Shown here in pieces: positions 56,212 to 63,414 of a stretch of DNA of 64,000 nucleotides; positions within the stretch are counted from its first letter, which is position 1; every line of letters begins with the position of its first letter. The stretch covers positions 700,338 to 764,337 of the forward strand of contig NZ_LMJB01000006.1 of the NCBI RefSeq assembly GCF_001429765.1, in the 5' to 3' direction. Source of the stretch: Flavobacterium sp. Root901. GTDB lineage: Bacteria > Bacteroidota > Bacteroidia > Flavobacteriales > Flavobacteriaceae. Made by a program: the position numbers and the translations under genes. Below the pieces are notes generated by a model. It ran no database searches. It was not told where the DNA came from and worked only from the letters and a program-made list of their open reading frames with translations.

Positions 56212-58125
56212 TTACGAGAATTGCGTCAGTTGAAATTTACTCTTTATAAGTTCCTCAAGGTCTTTCATCGGGGTTAAAGCATTTTTTAACTTCTCTTTGT
56301 CTGTTTTAGACATTTCTCTTAAATTAATATATTGTCCGGAATCGTCATTTTTTAAACCTTCAACTGTTCTGAATTTTGAAAGTGTTAAAAAGGCTTCAGC
56401 GCAACTTAAATATATTTCGGCGTTTTTAGAATCGGTTATGGCTAATTGTTTGAATCTCAAATAGGTATTTTTAATTCCTTTTATATTAGCACTCAAAATT
56501 AATAATCTGGCACTATCAATTAACGGCATTAATGCACGCGTTTTAATATCAAATTTTCCTTTTTGCGGACCTTCTTCTTCAACAATAAATTTCTTGAAGA
56601 AGCTTAAAGGAGAGTTTCTTTTTAAAGCATCATTTCCTAAAAAGTCAAAGAATAATGTATTATTGACTGCATTTTTAAAAACGACATTTTCAATAACTTC
56701 TTCGATTTTTGGTTCTCCAATAACGATTTCATAATCAAAGAAAATGCTGCTTAAATCATTGCTGTTTTCACCTGGAGTATTCATCCAGCTGTTGTATTGC
56801 TTTGTCCAGTCACTCAATGATTTACACCACAACATATTACTTCCCATATGACCATTTGGACAATATTCGTAACCTACCTTTTCAAGAATGGCAGTTGTTC
56901 TTTTTGCCAATCTTAAAAAATAGTCTTTTACCTCTCTGTATTTTTCGGGAGCAACATCTTCAAAAATTAAAATGCTGTCCTGATCTGTCAGTAAAAGCTG
57001 TTCTTTACGTCCCTGGCTGCCAATACTCAGCCAGGCAAATCTGGCAGGAGGGGAGCCTAAGTCTAAAATAGATAACTCGACTGCACGTTTTATTATGGCA
57101 AGATTAATTTCACTTGCAATATTGCTTACATGAGAAATTGGTATGTTTTTCTGGATCGAATTCTGAATCAAATCTGATAATCGGTCACGAATTTGTTTTA
57201 AATCTTTTGGAAGCTGCGAACGCTTAATTTCTTTAATTAAGACACCAGGGTTACTGGCTTGAGCTACAATTAAATCGTGTTCAGAAATTATTCCCTTTAC
57301 AGACGATTTACTTGTGCCGTCTTTAGTAACACATAAATGCGAAACATTGTGTTTAAGCATAAGAAGCTGGGCTTCTGCCAAAGAAACATTTTCAATTACG
57401 GTCACAACCGGCGAAGACATAATTTTGTCGATCGTTTCAGTAATAGGATAGCGTCCTGTAGCGATTTTTGATGATAGATCGGCATGGGTCACAATACCAA
57501 TAGGATGATTTTTTTCGCAAATTACAATGTTATCCACCATAGATTCGGTCATTAAAATCGCAACATCTTTTACAATATGATGGGATTCTGTAGTTAATGG
57601 CGAATTATTATAGGTAAGTGATTGAATATACTGCATTTCTGACTGCTGATCAATAAAGGCGCTGTCAGGATCTAATTTTCCATTAGAACGTGCATTATCA
57701 CGTGTATGTCTTGAATTTATGGCAAAACTTTCTAATAAAAAGTTTAAAACATCAGAATTATTAGCTACAAACGGACGAAAAACAGCAATTGGAATACCAT
57801 AAACAATACTTTCTTCACGTGCTTTGGCCGTCATCATATAGTTGTTTTTGGCAAAAAACGGACGCAAACCAAAAATATCACCTTCATGACATTTATTTAT
57901 AATAGTTTCTTCGGCATCAGCAATGGTTGTTAAATTGATGATGCCAGAAGCTACAACATAAAAGTTATCATGAAGCGGATCATTATTTTGAAACAATACA
58001 GCATGTTTTTCTAAATTGATAACACGAATATTTGTAGCGATATCTGATAATTCCTGAAAAGTTAAGTTATCAAACGGCGGGTATTCTTTTAAAAAATCTG
58101 CAATATGCTCAGCAATTGTATTCAT
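56212..58125 (-). CDS. cNMP-binding / CBS / DUF294 nucleotidyltransferase-like regulator
   Basis: 637-aa cytoplasmic protein with four parts. A cyclic-nucleotide-binding domain is at about residues 10-130 (FQNNDPLHDNFYVVASGIIN). Two CBS repeats are at about 175-290 (VKDVAILMTESMVDNIVIC and IDKIMSSPVVTVIENVSLAE). A DUF294-type nucleotidyltransferase domain is at about 330-470 (SIGSQGRKEQLLLTDQDS, with the GS and DxD-like acidic pair). A helical C-terminal domain follows. It resembles a PII-uridylyltransferase-like sensor. It forms a two-gene operon with the exonuclease-like gene and converges on acs, so a link with acetate or nucleotide signalling is likely but inferred. Confidence 0.88.
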   Translation of the reverse strand: MNTIAEHIADFLKEYPPFDNLTFQELSDIATNIRVINLEKHAVLFQNNDPLHDNFYVVASGIINLTTIADAEETIINKCHEGDIFGLRPFFAKNNYMMTAKAREESIVYGIPIAVFRPFVANNSDVLNFLLESFAINSRHTRDNARSNGKLDPDSAFIDQQSEMQYIQSLTYNNSPLTTESHHIVKDVAILMTESMVDNIVICEKNHPIGIVTHADLSSKIATGRYPITETIDKIMSSPVVTVIENVSLAEAQLLMLKHNVSHLCVTKDGTSKSSVKGIISEHDLIVAQASNPGVLIKEIKRSQLPKDLKQIRDRLSDLIQNSIQKNIPISHVSNIASEINLAIIKRAVELSILDLGSPPARFAWLSIGSQGRKEQLLLTDQDSILIFEDVAPEKYREVKDYFLRLAKRTTAILEKVGYEYCPNGHMGSNMLWCKSLSDWTKQYNSWMNTPGENSNDLSSIFFDYEIVIGEPKIEEVIENVVFKNAVNNTLFFDFLGNDALKRNSPLSFFKKFIVEEEGPQKGKFDIKTRALMPLIDSARLLILSANIKGIKNTYLRFKQLAITDSKNAEIYLSCAEAFLTLSKFRTVEGLKNDDSGQYINLREMSKTDKEKLKNALTPMKDLEELIKSKFQLTQFS

Positions 58126-58472
58126 ATAGGTATTAATATCTTTTAAAATATTGTATGTAAAAATAATAAAATAAAGTCTTACAATGAAAGCAACTTGATC
58201 AGAATCTAATTATTTTAAAGAAATGTTAAGATTTACTGAATTCAAGGCTTTAAAATGTTTTTTTTGGATTAAATTTTAAATACTTGATGGATATTCATTC
58301 TTATAAACTTAATAAATTTCGATTTCGTATAATCATGGGATGAAAGACTCGCTTGTTTAATTTTTTGGATAAAACGATTTGGTATATAGAGTATTTGTCA
58401 TAATTTTCTATTTTACATAATATAAATTATAGTGCAAAAGAACTCGCGCAAATCTTTGATAATCAGTACTTT
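58126..58472. other. Host/prophage junction region without genes
   Basis: A 347-base AT-rich stretch between the divergent DUF294-type gene and rep. It holds the dif-like site described separately. No coding gene or clear terminator was found. Confidence 0.5.
58410..58437 (+). other. dif-like XerC/XerD site, candidate attachment site (attL)
   Basis: ATTTTACATAA-TATAAA-TTATAGTGCAA has the 11-6-11 layout of a dif site. Against the E. coli dif read in reverse, the left arm agrees at 10 of 11 bases, the spacer at 5 of 6, and the right arm at its inner four bases only. A conserved XerD-type arm on the host side joined to a divergent arm on the phage side is what integration of a Xer-using phage produces. 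It lies 36 bases before the rep gene. AT-rich chance similarity cannot be excluded. Confidence 0.55.
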
Positions 58473-59654
58473 ATGACTGAGCGCTACAAGGTCGCAGACC
58501 GCCTTGATAATAATACGGTTTTGGTTGGCCACTTGAAGCACCAAACGGATATATCTTCGGTTTATAAAACACTATTACACCGTATGAGAAATATTGCAAA
58601 AAAGAATTACACATTGAAAGAAACCAAAGAAAAACGCAAACCCCGAATTCAGTATTGCGGTTATGCTGTAAATGCTAATGTTAATCAGCCGATTAATTTA
58701 TGCAAAAATGATAAAGGCGGTTTATTTTTTAATGGCGTTGCGAATTGTGGCGGTTATTGGCGCTGTCCGGTATGCGCTTTAAAAATATCTGAACATAAAA
58801 AAGAACTTTTAAGCGGTCTTATCAGCGCACATCAATCACGTAATCTTTCAATTGGATTTTTAACGCTTACTGTTAGACATTCAAAATTTGATACTTTGAA
58901 AAAATCGCTTGAAAAAATCTCTGATAATTATAGAAAATTTCAGCAGTCAAGATTTTTTGCTAAAACTGATCACGGTATTATTGGTCAAGTTAAAACTCTT
59001 GAAATTACATACTCTGATGATAACGGCTGGCATCCGCATTTACATATTTTGTATTTCTATGATAATGCAAATGATAAAGAAATTGAAAAATTTCAAAAAG
59101 AAATGCTTAAACGATGGGTTTCTTTTCGTGATAATAATAGCAGAATTAGCGGTCAAAATCAAAAGATGCTTGCGTCTGATAACAGTGATTATCTCGCTAA
59201 ATACGATATCACAATGGAAATGACCAAAGGACAAATTAAAAGTTCTAAGGGTTTGACACCATTCACAGCACTTGCAAAAATTGCCTGTAATGATTATGCA
59301 GACGAATTTGAAAAAAGAAGACTTTACGGTATTTACACCTGTTATGTTGAACAAACGCAGGGAAAACATTTTGTAAATATTTCAAATTCACTTCGTAAAG
59401 AATACAGCCAGTTTATGGATGAATTTAACAAAACCGACGATGATATCGTAAATGAGGTTACAATAGATGAAATTCTTTTAAAAGTTTCACTTCCTATCTG
59501 GAAAAAGATATGCAAGAATGATTTACAGCCTTTAGTGCTGAATAAATACAAAGAAAACGGTCTTGAAGGCGTTTACAATCTACTCACGTACTTCAAAGAT
59601 TTCAAAGATTTAGAAATAGAAGTAGATACTAACGAATACCCTGTTTTAATATGA
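58473..59654 (+). CDS. HUH rolling-circle replication initiator (Rep)
   Basis: 393-aa Rep protein. A zinc-ribbon-like cluster is at residues 62-108 (Cys92, Cys98, Cys101 and His108 in NCGGYWRCPVCALKISEH). The HUH core has FLTLTVRHSK (129-138, motif 1) and the metal-binding GWHPHLHIL (185-193, His189 and His191, motif 2). The nicking tyrosine is Tyr240 or Tyr244 in DYLAKYDI (motif 3). The order is that of plasmid and phage rolling-circle initiators of the pC194/Rep_1 type. It should nick the double-strand origin and become linked to the 5' end. It overlaps the next gene by 4 bases (ATGA). Confidence 0.88.
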   Translation: MTERYKVADRLDNNTVLVGHLKHQTDISSVYKTLLHRMRNIAKKNYTLKETKEKRKPRIQYCGYAVNANVNQPINLCKNDKGGLFFNGVANCGGYWRCPVCALKISEHKKELLSGLISAHQSRNLSIGFLTLTVRHSKFDTLKKSLEKISDNYRKFQQSRFFAKTDHGIIGQVKTLEITYSDDNGWHPHLHILYFYDNANDKEIEKFQKEMLKRWVSFRDNNSRISGQNQKMLASDNSDYLAKYDITMEMTKGQIKSSKGLTPFTALAKIACNDYADEFEKRRLYGIYTCYVEQTQGKHFVNISNSLRKEYSQFMDEFNKTDDDIVNEVTIDEILLKVSLPIWKKICKNDLQPLVLNKYKENGLEGVYNLLTYFKDFKDLEIEVDTNEYPVLI

Positions 59655-59995
59655 ATCAAGATTACCAACACTTAGAGCAAATTTTACAGGCTCAGTTACC
59701 TAAACCAAAGGTAGAACAACGTTTTCTTCCGAATTTCATTTGTGCAAGCTGTGGAAACTGCGAGAAAAATTATCACAAAGACGATGCTTCAAACATTGAT
59801 AACGGCTTTTGTGTTAAGTTCTTTCAAAATGTACCATTGGACGAAAAGAATGTCGCTTGCTGGACTTCTAAACCTCACACTTATTTAGAGGACTTGGCAA
59901 AACTTGGAAATACTGAAAAGCTTAAAGATCAGCATATCAGGAACAAAAGAGCGAAAAAATTAAAAATCGAATTTGATCAACCAACACTTTTTTAA
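59651..59995 (+). CDS. Cys-rich small phage protein
   Basis: 114-aa protein coupled to rep by an ATGA overlap. It carries CASCGNCEKNYH (residues 37-48) and later single Cys residues (NGFCVKFF, VACW), which could bind zinc or an iron-sulfur cluster. The C-terminus is basic (RNKRAKKLKIEF). Translational coupling suggests a helper of replication. I do not recognise the family. Confidence 0.6.
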   Translation: MNQDYQHLEQILQAQLPKPKVEQRFLPNFICASCGNCEKNYHKDDASNIDNGFCVKFFQNVPLDEKNVACWTSKPHTYLEDLAKLGNTEKLKDQHIRNKRAKKLKIEFDQPTLF

Positions 59996-59997
59996 TT

Positions 59998-60072
59998 ATG
60001 AAAAATCAAAAACTTAATGCCGTCTTATTTGTAGTTGTTGTAGTAGTACTAACAATAATTTTCAATTCGTGA
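59998..60072 (+). CDS. 24-residue one-TM peptide
   Basis: ATG 59998 encodes MKNQKLNAVLFVVVVVVLTI followed by IFNS: a short polar start and one hydrophobic helix. It begins two bases after the previous stop and overlaps the next frame at GTGA. A very small membrane peptide such as this is common in membrane-containing phages. Real expression is unproven. Confidence 0.45.
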   Translation: MKNQKLNAVLFVVVVVVLTIIFNS

Positions 60073-60164
60073 TTTCTTTAGTACTGGGTGCAGTTTACTT
60101 TATCGCATGGGTAATTGCTGTCACAGATATAACATGCGGAAATGATAACGATCTAAATTTTTAA
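60069..60164 (+). CDS. 31-residue one-TM peptide, GTG start overlapping the previous stop
   Basis: GTG 60069 overlaps the TGA of the previous peptide (GTGA). It encodes a hydrophobic helix, SLVLGAVYFIAWVIAV, and a short acidic tail (DITCGNDNDLNF). The arrangement suggests coupled translation of two tiny membrane proteins. Only context and hydrophobicity support it. Confidence 0.4.
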   Translation: MISLVLGAVYFIAWVIAVTDITCGNDNDLNF

Positions 60165-60166
60165 TT

Positions 60167-60358
60167 ATGGAAAATCAATATTTATCACTCGATCAATTAC
60201 AGGTCGGAAAAACTTACTGGGTAGTAAATGGTTGTTGGGAATTTGTAGTAAAAGAAATTCTTTCAAGTACTATTATAATTTATATGCCTGATGTTGATAG
60301 GAATTGCGGTATATCTAAAATTGAGAAATGTACATTACAAATTATAGAAAAAAAATAA
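60167..60358 (+). CDS. Small phage protein of unknown function
   Basis: 63 aa, starting MENQYLSLDQLQVGKTYWV. Soluble, beta-rich in appearance, with the SH3-like short-strand pattern GKTYWVVNGCWEFVVKEIL. It starts two bases after the previous stop and ends at a terminator. No family recognised. Confidence 0.55.
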   Translation: MENQYLSLDQLQVGKTYWVVNGCWEFVVKEILSSTIIIYMPDVDRNCGISKIEKCTLQIIEKK

Positions 60359-60380
60359 AGAGGGGTTGCCTCCCCTCTTT
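60357..60380 (+). terminator. Terminator ending the rep transcript
   Basis: AAAGAGGGG (60357-60365) pairs perfectly with CCCCTCTTT (60372-60380) around TTGCCT. A-rich before; only a short T tail. Confidence 0.7.
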
Positions 60381-60403
60381 AAAAATCCTAAATCTTGAAA
60401 ACT

Positions 60404-60571
60404 ATGGAAACCTTAAAAGTTGTTACAGCTAAACAATTAGCTGATTGCTTAGGTGTTAGTATGACATCTGCAAACAGATATCTTAAAGATATCAAACAGG
60501 AATATCAAATTAAGCGTGTTTTAGGTGAACATGTAAATAAGTATTTCAAAATTGATACCAAAAATACTTAA
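60404..60571 (+). CDS. Small helix-turn-helix protein
   Basis: 55-aa DNA-binding protein, METLKVVTAKQLADCLGVSM then TSANRYLKDIKQEY. The segment TAKQLADCLGVSMTSANRYL (8-27) is a helix-turn-helix with the Ala/Gly pattern of small phage repressors or excisionase-like proteins. It stands alone between two terminators and just before three iterated 10-bp repeats. A role as regulator of the rep or structural operon is inferred. Confidence 0.7.
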   Translation: METLKVVTAKQLADCLGVSMTSANRYLKDIKQEYQIKRVLGEHVNKYFKIDTKNT

Positions 60572-60595
60572 AAACTACCAAAAATTACCAAAAAT
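60556..60595. repeat. Three copies of TACCAAAAAT
   Basis: Identical 10-mers at 60556-60565, 60576-60585 and 60586-60595, so all lie on the same helix face (spacings of 20 and 10). The first overlaps the end of the HTH gene. They could be operators for the HTH protein or Rep-type iterons. Confidence 0.7.
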
Positions 60596-60599
60596 GCTC

Positions 60600-60623
60600 A
60601 ACCCTCTTTTCGAGGGTTTTTTT
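60600..60623 (+). terminator. Terminator after the HTH gene
   Basis: AACCCTC (60600-60606) pairs with GAGGGTT (60612-60618) around TTTTC, followed by T7. Confidence 0.8.
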
Positions 60624-60657
60624 ATGCTCAAATTTGACATGTAAATAATTAATAATT

Positions 60658-60674
60658 GTCGGATAAATACCGAC
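60658..60674 (+). promoter_or_regulatory. Stem-loop in the 5' leader of the capsid candidate gene
   Basis: GTCGG-ATAAATA-CCGAC is a perfect 5-bp hairpin, 15 bases before the ATG at 60690. It could set mRNA stability or start efficiency of a highly expressed gene. An upstream TTG at 60634-60636 with an imperfect -7 box (TAATAATTG) may be the promoter. Confidence 0.4.
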
Positions 60675-60689
60675 CTAAAAATTTAACGT

Positions 60690-61412
60690 ATGGAAATTTG
60701 GAAGGCTACAGGCTTAACTACTACTGGTATTATCCCAGTAACAAAAAGTATTTCTACGATCATCATTGCCAGTACTTTAGAGTATGACGAGTTAACAACT
60801 GAAACTATCAGGGTTGAAGTTGAAAGAGCGAACGGCTCTAACTTTGAGATTACAAAAGGCTCAATGAATTTGAAAGACTTCATTTTGGCTAACACTTATG
60901 GTGACGATGCCATTACCTCAGATGCTACTAGAGGTTATAAAATTGTAGCTGTTTGTGAAATCTGCAAAGATGGTTCTATCCATTTATTTGAAAAAGATGT
61001 AATCAAAGTTGAGTTAAGAGGTTTAGATACTACTGAAACTTATGTTTTGAATTGTCTTGAAGAGCCTGAAACGAGCACAGAAATTTATTCTTTTGAACAT
61101 AAGAGTATGGCTCCTGAGGACACAAACAAAGATTTCAATGTGTCAGGTTATGACATTGCTATCTTAGATAAGCATAGCAGTATTGAGGAGATCAATTACA
61201 CATTCGCTAACGGTCAGGTAGTAAAATACACGCTGTTCGAATTGGAAGCAATGAGCAAAGCTATCGATCCAGTCGCTTACGTTAAGACGGACGGAACTGT
61301 TAGAAGTGCTTTTACCGGAAAAATACAGTTGCCGTTATTGGCTGTTTCGAACTTAAATATTCGTAAAAGTCAGGGTACTGTTATCAATTTAACTTTAAGA
61401 AATCATATTTAA
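60690..61412 (+). CDS. Beta-rich phage structural protein, major capsid candidate
   Basis: 240 aa. Strongly beta-rich throughout (for example TIIIASTLEYDELTTETIRVEVE, YKIVAVCEICKDGSIHLF, VINLTLRNHI), with almost no Lys/Arg-rich or membrane segments, and acidic overall. It is the first gene of a new transcription unit with a leader hairpin, followed 3 bases later by the pilot-like membrane protein. Position, size and strand pattern fit a jelly-roll capsid protein of a PM2/FLiP-type virus (the PM2 coat protein is of similar size). No sequence signature proves this; it could be a minor capsid or spike protein. Confidence 0.5.
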   Translation: MEIWKATGLTTTGIIPVTKSISTIIIASTLEYDELTTETIRVEVERANGSNFEITKGSMNLKDFILANTYGDDAITSDATRGYKIVAVCEICKDGSIHLFEKDVIKVELRGLDTTETYVLNCLEEPETSTEIYSFEHKSMAPEDTNKDFNVSGYDIAILDKHSSIEEINYTFANGQVVKYTLFELEAMSKAIDPVAYVKTDGTVRSAFTGKIQLPLLAVSNLNIRKSQGTVINLTLRNHI

Positions 61413-61415
61413 TTT

Positions 61416-61937
61416 ATGGGATTTTTCAAAAAAATTGGTAAAGCCATTAAGAAAAATGTTTCTTTCAAAAACCTTGTAAAAATTGGTACTCCCCTTTTAG
61501 GCGCTGTTCCTTTTGCAGGTGGTGCACTTCAAAGTATTGCAGAAAATGGCCAAGCAGCTCACCAAGCAAAAAAGGATGCGCAAGCATTAAAAGCGCAGGG
61601 AGATTATCAAGCGGCACAAGATGCAGAAATGAGAGCGCAAGCCTTACAAGTTCAAATAGGAACTGTTGCAGGTTCTGCCTTAGGTGCTGTTGTTCAGTCA
61701 GGTGGTCAGATGTTCGCCAAAGGTGTAACAGAAGGTGCGTATAATGGTCTTTCTGACGGTGTTAAGCAAGGTTTAGGAACTGCAGGTGCGGGAGTTGTAG
61801 ATAGTACAATTACTGCGTGGTTCAAACTTCATTGGAAACATATCTTAATAGCTTTAACCGTTGTCGGTGCTATTTGGCTGATAAGAAAAAACATGTCGGG
61901 TAATAATAATAAGCGTGTTTCGAGACGCGCAAGGTAA
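61416..61937 (+). CDS. Pilot-like membrane protein (Ala/Gln-rich helix plus C-terminal TM)
   Basis: 173 aa. A basic amphipathic start (MGFFKKIGKAIKKNVSFKNL) leads to a Gly/Ala segment (LLGAVPFAGGAL), then an Ala/Gln-rich helix of coiled-coil character (residues 45-80, rich in QAAxxA). A Gly/Ala-rich stretch, a transmembrane helix (about 141-156, ILIALTVVGAIWLIR) and an Arg/Lys tail (KRVSRRAR) follow. The layout recalls DNA pilot proteins of ssDNA phages (phiX174 H, Microviridae VP2), which carry a membrane helix and a long coiled coil. The similarity is in layout only. Confidence 0.55.
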   Translation: MGFFKKIGKAIKKNVSFKNLVKIGTPLLGAVPFAGGALQSIAENGQAAHQAKKDAQALKAQGDYQAAQDAEMRAQALQVQIGTVAGSALGAVVQSGGQMFAKGVTEGAYNGLSDGVKQGLGTAGAGVVDSTITAWFKLHWKHILIALTVVGAIWLIRKNMSGNNNKRVSRRAR

Positions 61938-61941
61938 CCCA

Positions 61942-61992
61942 AAGTATAGCCGAATCTACGGTTTGATTTTCCTGATAGATTCGGTTATACTT
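61942..61992 (+). repeat. 17-bp stem-loop between structural genes
   Basis: 61942-61958 pairs with 61976-61992 over 17 positions with a single G-T wobble; the loop is 17 bases. TTCTTTTAAA follows, so it may end transcription. In an ssDNA genome such a hairpin could also be a complementary-strand origin or packaging signal. Confidence 0.8.
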
Positions 61993-62049
61993 CTTTTAAA
62001 GAAATTAGGCGATTTGATCGCAATTGTAAAACATTTAATAAATTAAATT

Positions 62050-62556
62050 ATGTCTCAACAATATTACAAAGGTAAAGACGGTAATTTTTATCCTGTACAG
62101 CAGAATTTTCAGGCTCCTTACAGACAACAGTATAATAATCCTCAGCCACAGCAACAACAGCAACAGCAGATTTTTAAAAGAAGTGGCGCAACTTATACCA
62201 CTATTAGAAACGGCAATTTTGAGGGCAATATCATTGTTAATGCTTGGCGAAAGACCAAAATGGGATTAATGCAGGCTACGGTAGCACCTTATGCAGGTCA
62301 AGGCAAAAAAGGCTTAGAAATTGTCAATTCTCAGGGCAAATCAGGTAATCAGGATAAAGAGTACCAAAAAATGATTTGTGAGATTAGAAATACTGCTCTT
62401 GGTACAACGCAGACTTATCACGTTTTAATGAATCTTAAAACAAAAGTGATCGTTATTCAGGAGTTAGGTCTTTGTATTACTCCAAATGGTAGCGGTGTTA
62501 CTCGAAGTGGTAAACGTGTTACAGGTTATTTCGGTAAGAATTACCGATCTAAATAA
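62050..62556 (+). CDS. Q-rich basic phage protein
   Basis: 168 aa. The N-terminal 41 residues are disordered and Gln/Tyr/Pro-rich, with an uninterrupted run of seven Gln after QPQ. A mixed beta domain (about 42-165) contains FEGNIIVNAWRKTKMGLMQ and ends in a Lys/Arg-rich tail (GYFGKNYRSK). The basic, beta-rich body would suit binding of ssDNA or virion assembly. No family recognised. It starts 58 bases after the 17-bp stem-loop. Confidence 0.55.
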   Translation: MSQQYYKGKDGNFYPVQQNFQAPYRQQYNNPQPQQQQQQQIFKRSGATYTTIRNGNFEGNIIVNAWRKTKMGLMQATVAPYAGQGKKGLEIVNSQGKSGNQDKEYQKMICEIRNTALGTTQTYHVLMNLKTKVIVIQELGLCITPNGSGVTRSGKRVTGYFGKNYRSK

Positions 62557-62580
62557 TTATTAACCTTAAAATAAAAAATT

Positions 62581-62751
62581 ATGAAAGGTATATCATCGAT
62601 TACCAGCGTTCTTAAAATTATTGTTAAATATGGTGCGATCATAGCTGTAGCAATCAAAGTTGTTCAGTTTGCTTATGAGGAGTTTTCTAAACTTGAATTG
62701 GGTGATGATGCCAAAAAAATAGATGTGAAAGATGCCGAAGTCGTTTCTTAA
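62581..62751 (+). CDS. 56-residue membrane protein
   Basis: MKGISSITSVLKIIVKYGAI starts a protein with one hydrophobic helix (about residues 10-31) and an acidic C-terminal tail (ELGDDAKKIDVKDAEVV). It overlaps the next gene by 20 bases in another frame. Candidate virion membrane protein. Confidence 0.55.
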   Translation: MKGISSITSVLKIIVKYGAIIAVAIKVVQFAYEEFSKLELGDDAKKIDVKDAEVVS

Positions 62752-63292
62752 CAACAAAAACGTTGCTTTAGGATTAAGAAATAATAATCCGGGCAATTTA
62801 ATCAGGACTTCTCTAGCATGGCAGGGAAAGATACCTCATTCGCAAAGTACCGATAAAAAGTTTGAACAGTTTGAAAATGTTCATTTCGGTCTTAGAGCGA
62901 TGTTTAAAGATTTGATTAATGATATCAACAAAGGTAAGAATACTGTAAAACTATTAATTACTGAATATGCGCCTCCGAAAGAAAACGATACTGTGGCTTA
63001 TATTAATTCTGTTGCAAAGACTCTTGGTGTCGCACCGACTTCAAGACTTACGCAGATTGATTCTACCTTCTTGTTGAGACTTGCTCGAGCAATTTTACAG
63101 GTTGAATTAGGCAAAGATCATCGTTTAATTACTGACGCTGATATCATTAAATCACTTACTATGTTAGGTGATGTTTCAACAGCAAATTTGGCAGTTAAGA
63201 TCGACAAATTTGCATTAGCAAAGCAGTATGTCATTCCTGCTTTAATTACAATCGGTCTTTTTTTTTATACCTACGGGGCAATAACAATTTAA
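62732..63292 (+). CDS. Muramidase-like virion protein with C-terminal TM anchor
   Basis: 186 aa. The N-terminus has GLRNNNPGNLIRTSLAWQG (14-32), the RNNNPGN signature found in phage and prophage peptidoglycan-degrading or structural proteins. FEQFENVHFGLRAMFKDLI (43-61) and ITEYAPPKENDTVAYINSVAKTLG follow, the usual partner motifs. Residues about 168-186 form a transmembrane helix at the very end. A tail-anchored peptidoglycan enzyme of this sort fits a membrane-containing phage that must cross the cell wall without a tail. The ATG overlaps the previous gene. Confidence 0.75.
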   Translation: MPKSFLNNKNVALGLRNNNPGNLIRTSLAWQGKIPHSQSTDKKFEQFENVHFGLRAMFKDLINDINKGKNTVKLLITEYAPPKENDTVAYINSVAKTLGVAPTSRLTQIDSTFLLRLARAILQVELGKDHRLITDADIIKSLTMLGDVSTANLAVKIDKFALAKQYVIPALITIGLFFYTYGAITI

Positions 63293-63305
63293 AATTTAAA
63301 AAATC

Positions 63306-63410
63306 ATGGAAAAATTAAAAGAATTTTATCAAAACAATACCAAAGCTATTTTAATCGTAGCAGGTCTGCTTTTAGCTTATTTTATTTATACTAAAATCAA
63401 AAAAAATTAG
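63306..63410 (+). CDS. 34-residue one-TM peptide
   Basis: MEKLKEFYQNNTKAILIVAG begins a peptide with one helix (ILIVAGLLLAYFIYT, about residues 15-29) and a Lys-rich end (KIKKN). It starts 13 bases after the muramidase-like gene and 4 bases before the next gene. Candidate virion membrane protein. Confidence 0.55.
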   Translation: MEKLKEFYQNNTKAILIVAGLLLAYFIYTKIKKN

Positions 63411-63414
63411 GAAT

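Noticed and set aside
59040..59369. Minus-strand frame inside rep
   Set aside because: It is a mirror of rep coding sequence, with no start signals or context.
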